Shown here: piece after piece, positions 44,836-53,846 of the stretch | How the letters are laid out: each line of letters begins with the position of its first letter | Numbering within the stretch: the first letter of the stretch is position 1 | NCBI GenBank assembly: GCA_934463165.1 | Contig: CAKSJG010000001.1 | Span: 285,551-349,550, forward strand | Direction: 5' to 3' | Origin: an uncultured Clostridia bacterium | GTDB lineage: Bacteria > Bacillota > Clostridia > UMGS1810 | Length of the DNA: 64,000 bases | Notes under the pieces: generated by a model | Told to the model about the DNA's origin: nothing | What the model saw: the letters and a program-made list of their open reading frames with translations, nothing else | Databases searched by the model: none | Made by a program: the position numbers and the translations under genes

Positions 44836-44864
44836 ACTATATAACAATGCGGCTGATTTGTAAA
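44836..44864 (-). promoter_or_regulatory. Promoter for the glycyl radical enzyme operon
   Basis: TTTACA and TATAGT are 17 nt apart on the minus strand, about 29 nt before the start codon. The -35 box lies inside one copy of the direct repeat GATTTGTAAA. Confidence 0.6.
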
Positions 44865-44888
44865 TGGATTATAAAGAAGATTTGTAAA
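44855..44888 (+). repeat. Direct repeats GATTTGTAAA, candidate AraC operator
   Basis: GATTTGTAAA occurs at 44855-44864 and again at 44879-44888, a 24-nt period, between the divergent glycyl radical enzyme and AraC genes. AraC-type activators bind such direct repeats near or over a -35 box, and the first copy covers the -35 region of the enzyme promoter. Confidence 0.5.
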
Positions 44889-44903
44889 ATACGGAAATAA
44901 TTA

Positions 44904-44932
44904 TTTACATTTTATCATTGACGTGCTATAAT
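44904..44932 (+). promoter_or_regulatory. Promoter for the AraC regulator at 44964
   Basis: TTTACA and TATAAT are 17 nt apart, 31 nt before the start codon. Confidence 0.7.
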
Positions 44933-44963
44933 AAACGCATATAAAAAGCACGAGGTGATTTTT

Positions 44964-45716
44964 ATGAATTTTGAAAATTTAAAAATTAAGGAAATTGACA
45001 CAATTGTTAAATACACACCCGAAACAAATTCATTCACCAATCAAAACAGAACGAACCATATTATAGGAATACAGCTCTCGGGAAAAGCCATGCACAAATT
45101 TAAAAACGGAGAAATGATTCTCGGGTCACCTGCAATATATTTTTTTAATCAAAAAGATGATTACAGTGTAGATATAATCGAAAAAAGTTTCGCGTTTTCA
45201 GTCCACTTTAAGACATATGAGCCGATATGCACGCCAACATTTTTTATAAATGTTACCCAAACATCAGAAATAGTGAGACTGCTTGAAATCATGAAAAAAA
45301 ATGAATTATCGGTACAGGACAGGCTGAAACTTTATGCTGATTTTTATACATTATGCGCTTATTTCAATAAGATTTACAAAAAGAAATATCACTTAAAAGA
45401 TGAAAGGATATTAAGCGCCGAAAAATATTTATCAACTCATTTCAAAGAGGAAAACTGCCTGTATCGTGCAATACATACATGCGGTCTGTCGCAGCGCAGA
45501 TTTAACGATTTATTTAAAAATCATTTTGACATAACGCCAAACAGATATATAACTAATTTAAAAATCGAATATGCAAAAAGACTTTTGAAAACAAAATATC
45601 TCTCTGTTTCACAAATTTCGGAAATGTGCGGTTTTAAAGAAATCTATTATTTCAGCAAGGTATTTAAAAAAGAGTGCAGATACACACCGAGTGAATATAA
45701 AAATTTGAATATATAA
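44964..45716 (+). CDS. AraC family transcriptional regulator
   Basis: The 250-aa protein has an N-terminal cupin-like ligand domain (about residues 15-105), a helical linker and a C-terminal AraC HTH domain (about 150-250) ending Tyr-Thr-Pro-Ser-Glu-Tyr-Lys. The second HTH helix is in Ser-Gln-Ile-Ser-Glu-Met-Cys-Gly-Phe-Lys. It is divergent from the glycyl radical enzyme operon, the probable target, and a direct repeat in the shared region may be its operator. The start is the ATG at 44964, with GAGGTG 6 nt upstream; the GTG at 44955 lies within that site. Confidence 0.86.
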   Translation: MNFENLKIKEIDTIVKYTPETNSFTNQNRTNHIIGIQLSGKAMHKFKNGEMILGSPAIYFFNQKDDYSVDIIEKSFAFSVHFKTYEPICTPTFFINVTQTSEIVRLLEIMKKNELSVQDRLKLYADFYTLCAYFNKIYKKKYHLKDERILSAEKYLSTHFKEENCLYRAIHTCGLSQRRFNDLFKNHFDITPNRYITNLKIEYAKRLLKTKYLSVSQISEMCGFKEIYYFSKVFKKECRYTPSEYKNLNI

Positions 45717-45722
45717 AGCAAA

Positions 45723-45754
45723 AAGCGCGAAAGCAAAATAACTCTTTCGCGCTT
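45723..45754. terminator. Bidirectional terminator between AraC and aldolase genes
   Basis: A perfect 11-bp stem AAGCGCGAAAG / CTTTCGCGCTT with a 10-nt loop and flanking A/T runs lies between two convergent genes. Confidence 0.85.
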
Positions 45755-45788
45755 AAAAATTTTTAATTTTAAAAGTGTAATTATATCA

Positions 45789-46652
45789 TTACGCCTTATT
45801 AACGGAACCGAAAAGTTCCATTTTTTCTTTAACGGTAGCTTTAATAGCTTCTGCACCGGGAGCAAGGAGTTTTCTCGGGTCAAAACCTTTGCCCTGAAGA
45901 TCTTTGCCTTCTTCGATATACTTTCTTGTTGCAGCGGCAAAAGAAAGCTGACATTCGGTGTTAACATTGATTTTTGATACGCCGAGCGAAATTGCCTTTT
46001 TAATCATATCGGCAGGGATACCTGTTCCACCGTGAAGAACGAGCGGCATCGGGCTTGTCTCAGCGCTGATTTTTTCAAGAACGTCAAAACGGAGTCCGGG
46101 CCAATTTGCAGGATATTGACCATGAATATTACCAATACCTGCGGCAAGGATATCAATGCCGAGACCTGCAATCATTTTGCATTCTTCAACATCTGCAACT
46201 TCACCGCTGCCTACAACGCCGTCTTCTTCTCCGCCAATTGCACCAACTTCGGCTTCAACAGATATACCCTTTTCTCCTGCTATTTTAACCAATTCTTTTG
46301 TTTTTTCTATATTTTCATCGATAGGATATTTTGAACCGTCAAACATAACGGATGAGAATCCTGCTTCGATGCATTTAAGAGCGTGCTCATAGCTGCCGTG
46401 GTCAAGGTGAAGTGCAACCGGAACCGTAATGCCGAGTTCTTCAAGCATACCGTTAACCATGCCTACAACCGTCTTATAACCGCACATATATTTACCGGCA
46501 CCTTCGGACACACCGAGGATTACAGGTGAATTAAGCTCCTGTGCCGTAAGAAGAATAGACTTTGTCCATTCAAGGTTATTAATATTAAACTGACCTACGG
46601 CATATTTGCCCTCTTTTGCTTTTTTCAGCATTTCTTTTACTGATACCAACAT
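45789..46652 (-). CDS. fba: Fructose-bisphosphate aldolase, class II
   Basis: The 287-aa class II aldolase splits fructose-1,6-bisphosphate (or a related ketose bisphosphate) into two trioses. The zinc ligand region is visible in His-Leu-Asp-His-Gly, Gly-Asn-Ile-His-Gly and Leu-His-Gly-Gly-Thr-Gly, with Ala-Glu-Val-Gly between. It resembles the Bacillus FbaA branch. It has its own consensus promoter and a GGAGGA ribosome binding site, so it is independent of the uronate operon upstream. A tagatose- or fuculose-type specificity cannot be excluded from the sequence. Confidence 0.92.
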   Translation of the reverse strand: MLVSVKEMLKKAKEGKYAVGQFNINNLEWTKSILLTAQELNSPVILGVSEGAGKYMCGYKTVVGMVNGMLEELGITVPVALHLDHGSYEHALKCIEAGFSSVMFDGSKYPIDENIEKTKELVKIAGEKGISVEAEVGAIGGEEDGVVGSGEVADVEECKMIAGLGIDILAAGIGNIHGQYPANWPGLRFDVLEKISAETSPMPLVLHGGTGIPADMIKKAISLGVSKINVNTECQLSFAAATRKYIEEGKDLQGKGFDPRKLLAPGAEAIKATVKEKMELFGSVNKA

Positions 46653-46689
46653 ATATTATTCCTCCAAACGCAATAATTTGTTCATATTA

Positions 46690-46718
46690 ATTATACATTC
46701 TATTGCAAAATATGTCAA
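46690..46718 (-). promoter_or_regulatory. Consensus promoter for the aldolase gene
   Basis: TTGACA and TATAAT match the consensus exactly with a 17-nt spacer, 37 nt before the aldolase start. Confidence 0.85.
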
Positions 46719-46728
46719 TAATTAAAAG

Positions 46729-46759
46729 AAATATTTAAATAAAAAAGATTTAAATATTT
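46729..46759 (-). terminator. A/T-only hairpin after the CE15-like gene
   Basis: AAATATTTAAAT and ATTTAAATATTT form a perfect 12-bp stem around a 7-nt loop, followed by CTTTT. It lies 24 nt after the stop of the uronate operon. All-A/T stems are weak, so termination is only probable. Confidence 0.45.
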
Positions 46760-46782
46760 TTAGTGCAATGTAACAATACCTA

Positions 46783-47865
46783 TCAGGAGTTCATAATTAT
46801 TTTTGCAAATTCAAAATATCTGTGCCAATCGTCACGTGACTGATAGTGTGTGCCGCTGCGCATTGAGTATGCTATATTTCCGCCGGCATAAAAACAGCCG
46901 GTGTACGGGTGTCCGGCTTCACATATGAAGCCCGCAAGGCTGTAAAGATTCCACATATATGACGCCATGGCACACGACAGATAAGCATTGTTCGGATCTG
47001 CCCACAGATCTTTTTCTGCAGAAGAGATAAGAACATATCTCGGAGCAACGGCGGCTATCAGAAAATGCTGATCAAACGGAAGTTTATCTTCATTATCGGC
47101 ATATTTATAATAATTTTTGCAAAACCAATACGGAAAACTGCCCGTTATATCTTTAACCGTTTCGCCTTTGCTTCCTCTTGAAACCGCGTCTCCGCTGCAG
47201 CCTGAACCGTTTACAAACGCACATTTGACACGTTCGTCAAGAGCAGCCGTCAGAAGAGATGTCTTGCCGAGTCGCGAATGTCCTGCAACAAACATATTAT
47301 CATTATCAAAGATATCCATATCCGTAATCATATCTATTACCCTTGATGCAGCCCAAGACCACATGGCTATTTTACCGCAGTCGGAATCTCCCCTGTCTTT
47401 GCCTTTATAAATTATGCCCGACAAGCCGGTTGAGAAGTCATTATCATCACTTGTGACCTCTTTGTAGCAAAAAGACACAACAGCATAGCCGTTATCGATA
47501 ATTTCCTCACTCGGCTGATATTTATCGGGAATATCGGGTCTGAAATTTATATGGACAAACACCGGATGCTTAATATCATCATTCGGTCTGACAATGCGAA
47601 CCGGAAAGGCAAATGAATCACCGTCATTTATATATGAAGTGAGCATATATATCTCATATACGGCTTTTCCGGCACAATAATTTTCATCGATGCTTATTTT
47701 TTCATATGATATTTTATCGGGAATCGGTGGAGGATAGCCGTATTCTTCTCTTAAAAGCATATCAAGCATTAAGTGCCTGCCGGTCTTGGGATCTTTTACA
47801 TTTGATTTTTCAAAAAAATCCTTTATTTCGGGAATATTAAATTCTTTTATTTTATCCTGAATCAT
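46783..47865 (-). CDS. CE15-like (glucuronoyl esterase-type) alpha/beta hydrolase
   Basis: This 360-aa protein contains the CE15 nucleophile motif Gly-His-Ser-Arg-Leu-Gly-Lys, with Ser197 as nucleophile, and a later Asn-Gly-Ser-Gly segment. A Lys-Asp-Leu-Trp-Ala-Asp-Pro stretch lies near 285-291, and the likely catalytic His340 is in Gly-Thr-His-Tyr with Asp-Trp a few residues on. CE15 enzymes cleave ester bonds of (methyl)glucuronoyl units. There is no signal peptide, unlike typical secreted glucuronoyl esterases, so it should act on imported uronate esters. It is the last gene of the isomerase-to-esterase operon, 15 nt after the SDR gene. GGAG precedes the ATG. Confidence 0.78.
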   Translation of the reverse strand: MIQDKIKEFNIPEIKDFFEKSNVKDPKTGRHLMLDMLLREEYGYPPPIPDKISYEKISIDENYCAGKAVYEIYMLTSYINDGDSFAFPVRIVRPNDDIKHPVFVHINFRPDIPDKYQPSEEIIDNGYAVVSFCYKEVTSDDNDFSTGLSGIIYKGKDRGDSDCGKIAMWSWAASRVIDMITDMDIFDNDNMFVAGHSRLGKTSLLTAALDERVKCAFVNGSGCSGDAVSRGSKGETVKDITGSFPYWFCKNYYKYADNEDKLPFDQHFLIAAVAPRYVLISSAEKDLWADPNNAYLSCAMASYMWNLYSLAGFICEAGHPYTGCFYAGGNIAYSMRSGTHYQSRDDWHRYFEFAKIIMNS

Positions 47866-47880
47866 ATCATCATCTCCGTT

Positions 47881-48741
47881 TTATACTCCGCTGTATGCAT
47901 TGAAACCGCCGTCAACGGGGATTACCGTGCCGTCGATAAATCCTGACGCGTTATCATTAGCTAAAAAGAAGAGTGTTCCGATAAGCTCTTCAGCTTCGCC
48001 GAATCGTCCCATGGGAGTTGCAGCAAGTATTTTGCCAGTTCTCGGGGTCGGGGTTCCGTCATCATTAAAGAGCATTTTTTCATTTTGCTTTGTGACAAAA
48101 AATCCCGGGGCAATTGCGTTAACTCTTATGCCGACTTTTGAAAAGTGAACGGCAAGCCACTGTGTGAAATTGGATATTGCGGCTTTTGCTCCGCTGTATG
48201 CAGGGATTTTTGTGAGCGGACGAAAAGCGTTCATTGATGAAATGTTGATTATATTACCGCATTTTTTCTCTGCCATGTCTTTTGCAAATACCTGCGTCGG
48301 AATAAGTGTACCCAAAAAGTTAAGATTAAATACAAAAGAAATTCCGTCGGAATCAAGATTAAAAAATGTTTTAATTTCGTCTGTTTCACTGTTTAAATCT
48401 TCTTTGTCAAGATATTCTTTATCTGTTGTTCCTTTGGGATTGTTGCCGCCGGCACCGTTTATAAGAAGGTCGCATGTTCCGAAGTCTTTTGCAATTTCAT
48501 CTCTTGCGGAAATGACAGATTCTTTTTGAAGGACATTAACCTTATACGCCTTTGCCGTACCGCCGTCCGAAATAATTTCATCGGATACCTTTTTTGCCGC
48601 TTCCTCGTTAAGATCCAAAACGGCAACCTTAGCGCCGCATGAGGCAAGAGCTCTTGCAAACATGGAGCAAAGCACTCCGCCGCCTCCGGTTACAACAGCT
48701 ACTTTGCCGCTTAAATCAAGTTCGTAATATTTTTTCATCAT
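47881..48741 (-). CDS. uxuB: SDR family oxidoreductase, probable D-mannonate oxidoreductase
   Basis: The 286-aa short-chain dehydrogenase has the Gly-rich NAD(P) motif in Val-Thr-Gly-Gly-Gly-Gly-Val and the catalytic Ser and Tyr-x-x-x-Lys in Ser-Ser-Met and Ala-Tyr-Ser-Gly-Ala-Lys. Next to UxuA it is most likely the SDR-type enzyme (YjmF type) that reduces fructuronate to mannonate, rather than the polyol dehydrogenase type of E. coli UxuB. Its start overlaps the uxuA stop by 4 nt (ATGA), with GGAG upstream. Confidence 0.82.
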   Translation of the reverse strand: MMKKYYELDLSGKVAVVTGGGGVLCSMFARALASCGAKVAVLDLNEEAAKKVSDEIISDGGTAKAYKVNVLQKESVISARDEIAKDFGTCDLLINGAGGNNPKGTTDKEYLDKEDLNSETDEIKTFFNLDSDGISFVFNLNFLGTLIPTQVFAKDMAEKKCGNIINISSMNAFRPLTKIPAYSGAKAAISNFTQWLAVHFSKVGIRVNAIAPGFFVTKQNEKMLFNDDGTPTPRTGKILAATPMGRFGEAEELIGTLFFLANDNASGFIDGTVIPVDGGFNAYSGV

Positions 48742-49781
48742 TTATTCTCCATTCTGTCAAGTGCTTCCCATACACCGTTAATATAGACACTGCCGAGCGC
48801 TCTGTCATAGAGACCGTAGCCCGGTTTGCCCTCTTCGCCCCATATCATTCTGCCGTGGTCCGGACGGATATAACCTTTAAATCCAATGTCATGATAAGCT
48901 TTTATTATGCCGAATATATCGAGAGAACCGCATTCGGTTTTGTGTCCGGCTTCTTCAAAGCATCTTTCACCTGTTATTTTAACATTTCTTATGTGAGCAA
49001 AATGTATTCTTGTGCCGAACTCTTTAACCATGGCAATTATATCGTTTTTCGAATCTGCACCGAGCGAACCGCTGCAAAGAGTCAATCCGTTATATTCACT
49101 GTCATACAAAGATAAGAACTTTCTGATATTTTCGGCATTTGTGATTATCCGCGGAAGCCCGAAAATCGGCCATGGCGGATCATCAGGATGAATAGCCATT
49201 TTGACCTTAACCTCTTCGGCAACCTTTATAACCTTATCAAGAAAATATTTAAGGTTATTCCATAAATCAGCTTCGCTGATGTTAGAATAAGCTTCAAGAA
49301 GAGACTTCATTTCGTCTTTTGTATAGCTTGAATCCCAGCCCGGAAGAGAAAGATCACCGCTTTGAGGATTCATTTTCAGAACCGTTTCTTCATCATAGCT
49401 GAGTGCATATGAGCCGTCGGGCAGCCTGTGGTGAAGATCGGAGCGCGTCCAGTCAAACACAGGCATAAAATTATAGCATACACAGTCAATTCCCGCTATT
49501 GAAAGATTTTTAAGTGTTGTGCAATAATTTTCTATATACAAATCCCTGTTTCCGCAGCCCATTTTTATATCTTCATGCACGGGAACGCTTTCTATCACCG
49601 AAAGTTCAAGACCGCAGGATTCAATCTTTTCTTTAAGCTTCAATATTCTGTCGAGAGGCCACACCTCCCCTACCGGAATATCATATATTGCAGTTACTAT
49701 TCCCTGCATTCCGGGGATTTGTCTTATCTCGTCAAGTGTGATAGGGTCATCTTCGCCGTACCACCTAAATGTCATTTTCAT
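48738..49781 (-). CDS. uxuA: Mannonate dehydratase
   Basis: UxuA (347 aa, normal length about 350-390) dehydrates D-mannonate to 2-keto-3-deoxygluconate in the hexuronate pathway. The opening Met-Thr-Phe-Arg-Trp-Tyr-Gly and the later Ile-Arg-Pro-Asp-His-Gly and His-Pro-Asp-Asp-Pro-Pro segments are typical. It overlaps the Gfo/Idh gene upstream by 4 nt and the SDR gene downstream by 4 nt, so the three are translationally coupled. Confidence 0.95.
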   Translation of the reverse strand: MKMTFRWYGEDDPITLDEIRQIPGMQGIVTAIYDIPVGEVWPLDRILKLKEKIESCGLELSVIESVPVHEDIKMGCGNRDLYIENYCTTLKNLSIAGIDCVCYNFMPVFDWTRSDLHHRLPDGSYALSYDEETVLKMNPQSGDLSLPGWDSSYTKDEMKSLLEAYSNISEADLWNNLKYFLDKVIKVAEEVKVKMAIHPDDPPWPIFGLPRIITNAENIRKFLSLYDSEYNGLTLCSGSLGADSKNDIIAMVKEFGTRIHFAHIRNVKITGERCFEEAGHKTECGSLDIFGIIKAYHDIGFKGYIRPDHGRMIWGEEGKPGYGLYDRALGSVYINGVWEALDRMENK

Positions 49782-50758
49782 ATTTCAATTTCCTTTCCGT
49801 TGTTTTTTGCGCTTTCATATAATGCAAACATTCCATACATTGTATTTTCAACATCTTTAAGCAAAACACAATCGCCCACGCCGTTATATACGGAATCAAA
49901 AAGTTTTATGTGTCCCGTTCCGTAACAAGTTTTACCGATATGATTTGCGTCGTTTTCAGCAATTACTTTATTATCGCAAAAAAGCTTCCCGTTTGTGTAG
50001 CTGTATGTTTTCTTTTCAAAATACATATCTATCTGCACGGGAGTATCGAACGGGAAAGAGTTTGTAGCGTAAAAGCATGCTATGCTGCCGTTTTTCATCA
50101 CAAAACGCGCGTCAACGGTGTCTTCAACTTCTATAACATTTTCGAGCGAATAATTACAGGAAGATGCCTTTACGCTTTCAAAACCTCCGCCGAGATATCC
50201 TATAAGATCAAGAGTATGTATCGCCTGATTTATAAGAACACCGCCGCCCTCATATTTTTGAGTGCCGCGCCATTTGTCCTGTCCGTAGTATGCGGCGTCT
50301 CTCTTCCAAAGCTGGACGCCCTTTATCCCCAAAAGCTTACCGTTAGCGTCGGTATCGGATATGAGAGATTTCAGCTTTACAACCGCGGCATTTGTTCTGT
50401 TTTGAAAAACAGGATATACCGGAGCATTGGAATATTTCTTCATAAGAAGCGAAAATTCGTCTTTAGTCATTGTGACGGGTTTTTCAACCACAACAATTTT
50501 GCCTGCAAGAACGGATTTTTCAATCATTTCATAATGCAAATAATGCGGAGTGCATATATGAATCGAATCAATATTGCCGTCTTTGAGAGCATCGTCAATA
50601 TCATAATATGCTTTGCAGGAATTTTCTTTTGCGCCGCGGTCTGCCTTGTCTCTGTTGATATCACAAACAGCATAAATGTTTACATTATCTATATTTTTAA
50701 GCGCTTGCGCATGAACCGGACCGATCGAGCCGAATCCGACTATACATATGTTTACCAT
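49778..50758 (-). CDS. Gfo/Idh/MocA family oxidoreductase (second copy in operon)
   Basis: This 326-aa sugar dehydrogenase has an N-terminal Rossmann domain (Gly-Phe-Gly-Ser-Ile-Gly near residue 9, Glu-Lys-Pro near 90) and a C-terminal alpha/beta domain. It oxidises or reduces a sugar hydroxyl with NAD(P). The start is the ATG at 50758, with GAGG upstream; the longer frame to 50773 lacks a site. The start is 11 nt after the stop of the first Gfo/Idh gene. Substrate is not readable. Confidence 0.86.
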   Translation of the reverse strand: MVNICIVGFGSIGPVHAQALKNIDNVNIYAVCDINRDKADRGAKENSCKAYYDIDDALKDGNIDSIHICTPHYLHYEMIEKSVLAGKIVVVEKPVTMTKDEFSLLMKKYSNAPVYPVFQNRTNAAVVKLKSLISDTDANGKLLGIKGVQLWKRDAAYYGQDKWRGTQKYEGGGVLINQAIHTLDLIGYLGGGFESVKASSCNYSLENVIEVEDTVDARFVMKNGSIACFYATNSFPFDTPVQIDMYFEKKTYSYTNGKLFCDNKVIAENDANHIGKTCYGTGHIKLFDSVYNGVGDCVLLKDVENTMYGMFALYESAKNNGKEIEI

Positions 50759-50769
50759 AGTGTTATACC

Positions 50770-51936
50770 TCAATATGTTCCTTCAAGATTAACTGTCTGT
50801 TCAACAACGTTTTTCTTTTCAAATTTTGAGTTTTTGATTTTTTTCCGAAGCAATTCATAAAATTCATCATGGGGGAAGTTTTTGCAGTCTGCCCACTTAC
50901 CCGTCCATGCGCTGTAATGAATGGAGTTTGATATTGTGAGCCCTTTTACACCCTCAACACCCGGAGCCAAAAGCTTTTCTTTTTTACCGAGGACAACAGA
51001 AGCAAAGTCGTTCAGTATTCCGACGTGCTGCAGCGAACGATTAAAATCAACCGGAATTTCACAATGCCAGCATTCGGGCTCGCCGAACGGAACTGTGTTT
51101 GATTTGTTGAATTCACGTTCCGAAACCCTGTTTCTGTCGAAAATCAGTTTATCGTCTTCGGCAATTATTCTGCCCATATCACATGCTATTTCAAGTCGAT
51201 TTGTTCCCGGAGCTTCACCTGTGGATGTGATATACGTACCCGTCATTCCGTTGTCATATTCCAAAAATGCCGTAACGTCATCTTCAACTTCTATGTTATA
51301 ATACTTACCAAACGAGCAATGAGACATGATTCTGTCGGGCATGCCGAACATCCACTGCCAAAGATCAAGCTGATGCGGATTCTGATTTATAAGAGTTCCA
51401 CCGCCCTCGGTTGCCCATGTGGAACGCCATGTAGCACTGTCATGATAAGCCTGGCATCTGTACCAATTTGTTATTATCCATGAAACCCTTTTAATTGCGC
51501 CGAGCTCTCTGGATTCTACGAGTTCCTTTATTTTTGCATACATGGGATTCGTACGCTGATTATACATTATACCGAATACCTTGCCGCTTTTTTCTGCTGC
51601 TTCATTCATTTCAAGAACCTGCTTTGTGTATACCCCGGCAGGCTTTTCGGTAAGAACATTCAGACCGTATTCAAAAGCTTTTATAGCAAGAGGCGGATGG
51701 TCATAGTGCGGAACAGCTATGAGAACGGAGTCAACAAGACCGCTTTTATACATATCTTCCGCGTCGGAAAACGTTGGGATATCAGAGTATTTTTCTTTAA
51801 CCGCATCTAACTTTTTGGGGTCAATATCACATATGGCGGCAAGCTCGATTTTCGGAGTTTTGCCATCCATAATATTTTTTGTATGCACCATGCCCATGTT
51901 ACCGTAACCGATAATACCAAGTTTAATTTTGTCCAT
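50770..51936 (-). CDS. Gfo/Idh/MocA family oxidoreductase (first copy in operon)
   Basis: The 388-aa protein carries Gly-Tyr-Gly-Asn-Met-Gly near residue 10, Thr-Glu-Lys-Pro-Ala-Gly near 97, and a Trp-Arg-Ser-Thr-Trp-Ala segment of the C-terminal domain. It differs clearly from the next gene in length and sequence, so the pair is not a recent duplication. Two such enzymes side by side could oxidise and then reduce the same sugar. AAAGGAG precedes the ATG. It overlaps the isomerase gene by 14 nt. Confidence 0.87.
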   Translation of the reverse strand: MDKIKLGIIGYGNMGMVHTKNIMDGKTPKIELAAICDIDPKKLDAVKEKYSDIPTFSDAEDMYKSGLVDSVLIAVPHYDHPPLAIKAFEYGLNVLTEKPAGVYTKQVLEMNEAAEKSGKVFGIMYNQRTNPMYAKIKELVESRELGAIKRVSWIITNWYRCQAYHDSATWRSTWATEGGGTLINQNPHQLDLWQWMFGMPDRIMSHCSFGKYYNIEVEDDVTAFLEYDNGMTGTYITSTGEAPGTNRLEIACDMGRIIAEDDKLIFDRNRVSEREFNKSNTVPFGEPECWHCEIPVDFNRSLQHVGILNDFASVVLGKKEKLLAPGVEGVKGLTISNSIHYSAWTGKWADCKNFPHDEFYELLRKKIKNSKFEKKNVVEQTVNLEGTY

Positions 51937-52789
51937 CTTCTTCTATCTCCTTTAAAATTTTATTTAATGAGTTATATGCAAGCGTAAATTTAGCTGCATC
52001 GCTTTTTTCAAGTTTAAGCATTTTATCGTCAACCTCAAGATCGGTAAGACCGCTGAAGCTACCGAGATGGGGCTCCAAGCTCAAAAATCCGTTATAACCG
52101 TTTGCAGCAAGATCCGATAAAATGTATGCCACATTACCGTCACCGTAACCCGCCGGAACAACATCACCGTTTGCAAAAAGCGCGTCTTTTATATGCATAT
52201 AAACAATATAACCTTTCAGCTTTTCCCATGCTGATTTTGTATCAACCTTACACTGAACAAAGTTTGCAGGGTCAAACACGGCTTTGAAATTATCACAGAA
52301 CAGCTCTTTCATAAGGTCAATACAGCAATCATCGGTATCGCCGTAGATATCTTTTTCATTTTCGTGAAGAAGAATGATATCATTTTTTTCGGCATAGTCA
52401 ATGAATGCTTTGAGCCTTGAAATAACCTCATCACGGTAATCTTCTTTCTTGCAGCCGTCACTAAAATAAAACGAAAATATTCTTATAAATCTGCAGTCAA
52501 GTTTTTTTGCAATTTCAACAGTTCTTTCGAATTTTTCAAAATGGGGTTCAAAATCATCTGTTATCTTTATTTTTCCGATCGGAGAACCAATTGAAGAAAC
52601 CTTGATACCGTATTTTTTCATATCGGAAGCCAACTGCTCAACCTCGGCATCATTAAGCTCAGAAATATTTTTTCCGTTTATTCCGCGCGGTTCAAAATAT
52701 TTTATTCCAAGCTTATTTAAATGCTCAAACTGCGTTTTTACATCCGACGAAATTTCATCGGAAAAACCTGTTAATGTAAATTTATACAT
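51923..52789 (-). CDS. Sugar phosphate isomerase/epimerase family TIM-barrel protein
   Basis: The 288-aa xylose-isomerase-like TIM barrel has likely metal ligands in Leu-Leu-His-Glu-Asn-Glu, Val-Phe-Asp-Pro-Ala-Asn, Met-His-Ile-Lys-Asp and Leu-Glu-Pro-His. It is the first gene of an operon with two Gfo/Idh dehydrogenases, UxuA, an SDR and a CE15-like esterase, so it probably isomerises or epimerises a sugar or keto-sugar. AGGTGATTTT precedes the ATG at 52789; the earlier frame start at 52804 overlaps no ribosome binding site. Confidence 0.83.
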   Translation of the reverse strand: MYKFTLTGFSDEISSDVKTQFEHLNKLGIKYFEPRGINGKNISELNDAEVEQLASDMKKYGIKVSSIGSPIGKIKITDDFEPHFEKFERTVEIAKKLDCRFIRIFSFYFSDGCKKEDYRDEVISRLKAFIDYAEKNDIILLHENEKDIYGDTDDCCIDLMKELFCDNFKAVFDPANFVQCKVDTKSAWEKLKGYIVYMHIKDALFANGDVVPAGYGDGNVAYILSDLAANGYNGFLSLEPHLGSFSGLTDLEVDDKMLKLEKSDAAKFTLAYNSLNKILKEIEEDGQN

Positions 52790-52812
52790 AAAATCACCTG
52801 CCATTAGAATTT

Positions 52813-52818
52813 ATTATA
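52813..52818 (-). promoter_or_regulatory. Likely -10 element for the isomerase/uronate operon
   Basis: A consensus TATAAT lies 23 nt before the isomerase start on the minus strand, with no good -35 at 16-18 nt. This is typical of a promoter that needs an activator, perhaps the divergent AraC protein. Confidence 0.45.
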
Positions 52819-52889
52819 CTTTACCACAAATTTTTCAAGATTACAATTTCAATATTGTCCAAAACATTTCTTATATTGCTCAATTTTAC

Positions 52890-52918
52890 TTGATTTTTGC
52901 CGTAAACAATGATATAAT
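52890..52918 (+). promoter_or_regulatory. Promoter for the AraC regulator at 52936
   Basis: TTGATT and TATAAT are 17 nt apart. The start codon follows 17 nt after the -10, so the leader is very short. Confidence 0.65.
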
Positions 52919-52935
52919 TACTGCAGGTGATAAAA

Positions 52936-53763
52936 ATGGATATTAAAACACACGATAACTCGGGTTTAAACAGTTTATACATTATCAATTATACAATCGA
53001 CGAGACTCCTGACGCAGGCCAATTTAAACTTCATTCACACGATTCATATGAAATGCTGATTTTTTTCTGTGGGGATGCGGAATATATATCGGAGGGAAGC
53101 ATTTATCCCCTCGGAAAAAATGATCTTGTCATTGCAAGACCTCATGAAATGCATAAGGTTCATCACCTCAGCAATAAAAGATACAAGCGGTGTGTTCTGG
53201 GAATAAATAATGAATTTTTTAACAAATACAACTGCAGTGAATACAAAGATTTTTTTTCAAGACATTCAGCCGGAACATATAACATGATAAAGGGCGACAA
53301 GGTTATTGAATCGGGAATACTTGATTTATTCAACAAAATCAAAATGTACAGCAACGATTTTAAAGACATATACCAGCCGGTGATATCGGCAATAATAATT
53401 GAAATACTGTATATATTAAATACAAAAGAGGATATTTATGAGGCATCGAGCCAAAACACACTTATCAGAAACACGATAAGATACATAAATGAACATTTCT
53501 GTGAAAAATTGAATTTGTCGAACATTGCACGTGATAACTTTGTATCAAAATATTATCTGTGCAGGGTTTTTAAAGATAAAACGGGATATACAATTACTTC
53601 ATATGTAAATCACAAAAGGCTGCAGTATGTCAGAGAGCTTTGCAATGACGGGATGGGAATATCAAACGCATCCGTTGAAGCCGGATTTTCAAACTATTCC
53701 GCATTTTACAAGGCGTGCATGAAAGAAACATCGTTGCCGCCCAAGGACATGGTTGGGAAATAA
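52936..53763 (+). CDS. AraC family transcriptional regulator with cupin domain
   Basis: This 275-aa regulator has an N-terminal cupin ligand domain with His-Ser-His-Asp-Ser-Tyr-Glu near residue 36 and Arg-Pro-His-Glu-Met-His near 75, and a C-terminal AraC HTH at about 175-275. The second HTH helix lies in Asn-Ala-Ser-Val-Glu-Ala-Gly-Phe-Ser-Asn. Divergent from the isomerase-Gfo-UxuA operon, it is the probable activator of it. AGGTG precedes the ATG at 52936 and contains the alternative GTG. Confidence 0.86.
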   Translation: MDIKTHDNSGLNSLYIINYTIDETPDAGQFKLHSHDSYEMLIFFCGDAEYISEGSIYPLGKNDLVIARPHEMHKVHHLSNKRYKRCVLGINNEFFNKYNCSEYKDFFSRHSAGTYNMIKGDKVIESGILDLFNKIKMYSNDFKDIYQPVISAIIIEILYILNTKEDIYEASSQNTLIRNTIRYINEHFCEKLNLSNIARDNFVSKYYLCRVFKDKTGYTITSYVNHKRLQYVRELCNDGMGISNASVEAGFSNYSAFYKACMKETSLPPKDMVGK

Positions 53764-53787
53764 TGCATAAAATATTATCCGTCCGTA

Positions 53788-53816
53788 TTGACAAAAAAAT
53801 GCTTATGTATTAAAAT
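53788..53816 (+). promoter_or_regulatory. Promoter for the hemolysin III gene
   Basis: TTGACA and TAAAAT are 17 nt apart, 30 nt upstream of the start codon. Confidence 0.7.
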
Positions 53817-53846
53817 ATAGTTATCAAGCATTAGGAAGTGAAAATA

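Noticed and set aside
49910..50860. A 316-aa plus-strand frame opposite the Gfo/Idh gene
   Set aside because: It is antisense to a well-supported dehydrogenase, and its composition (many Phe, Ile, Cys) is typical of a shadow frame.
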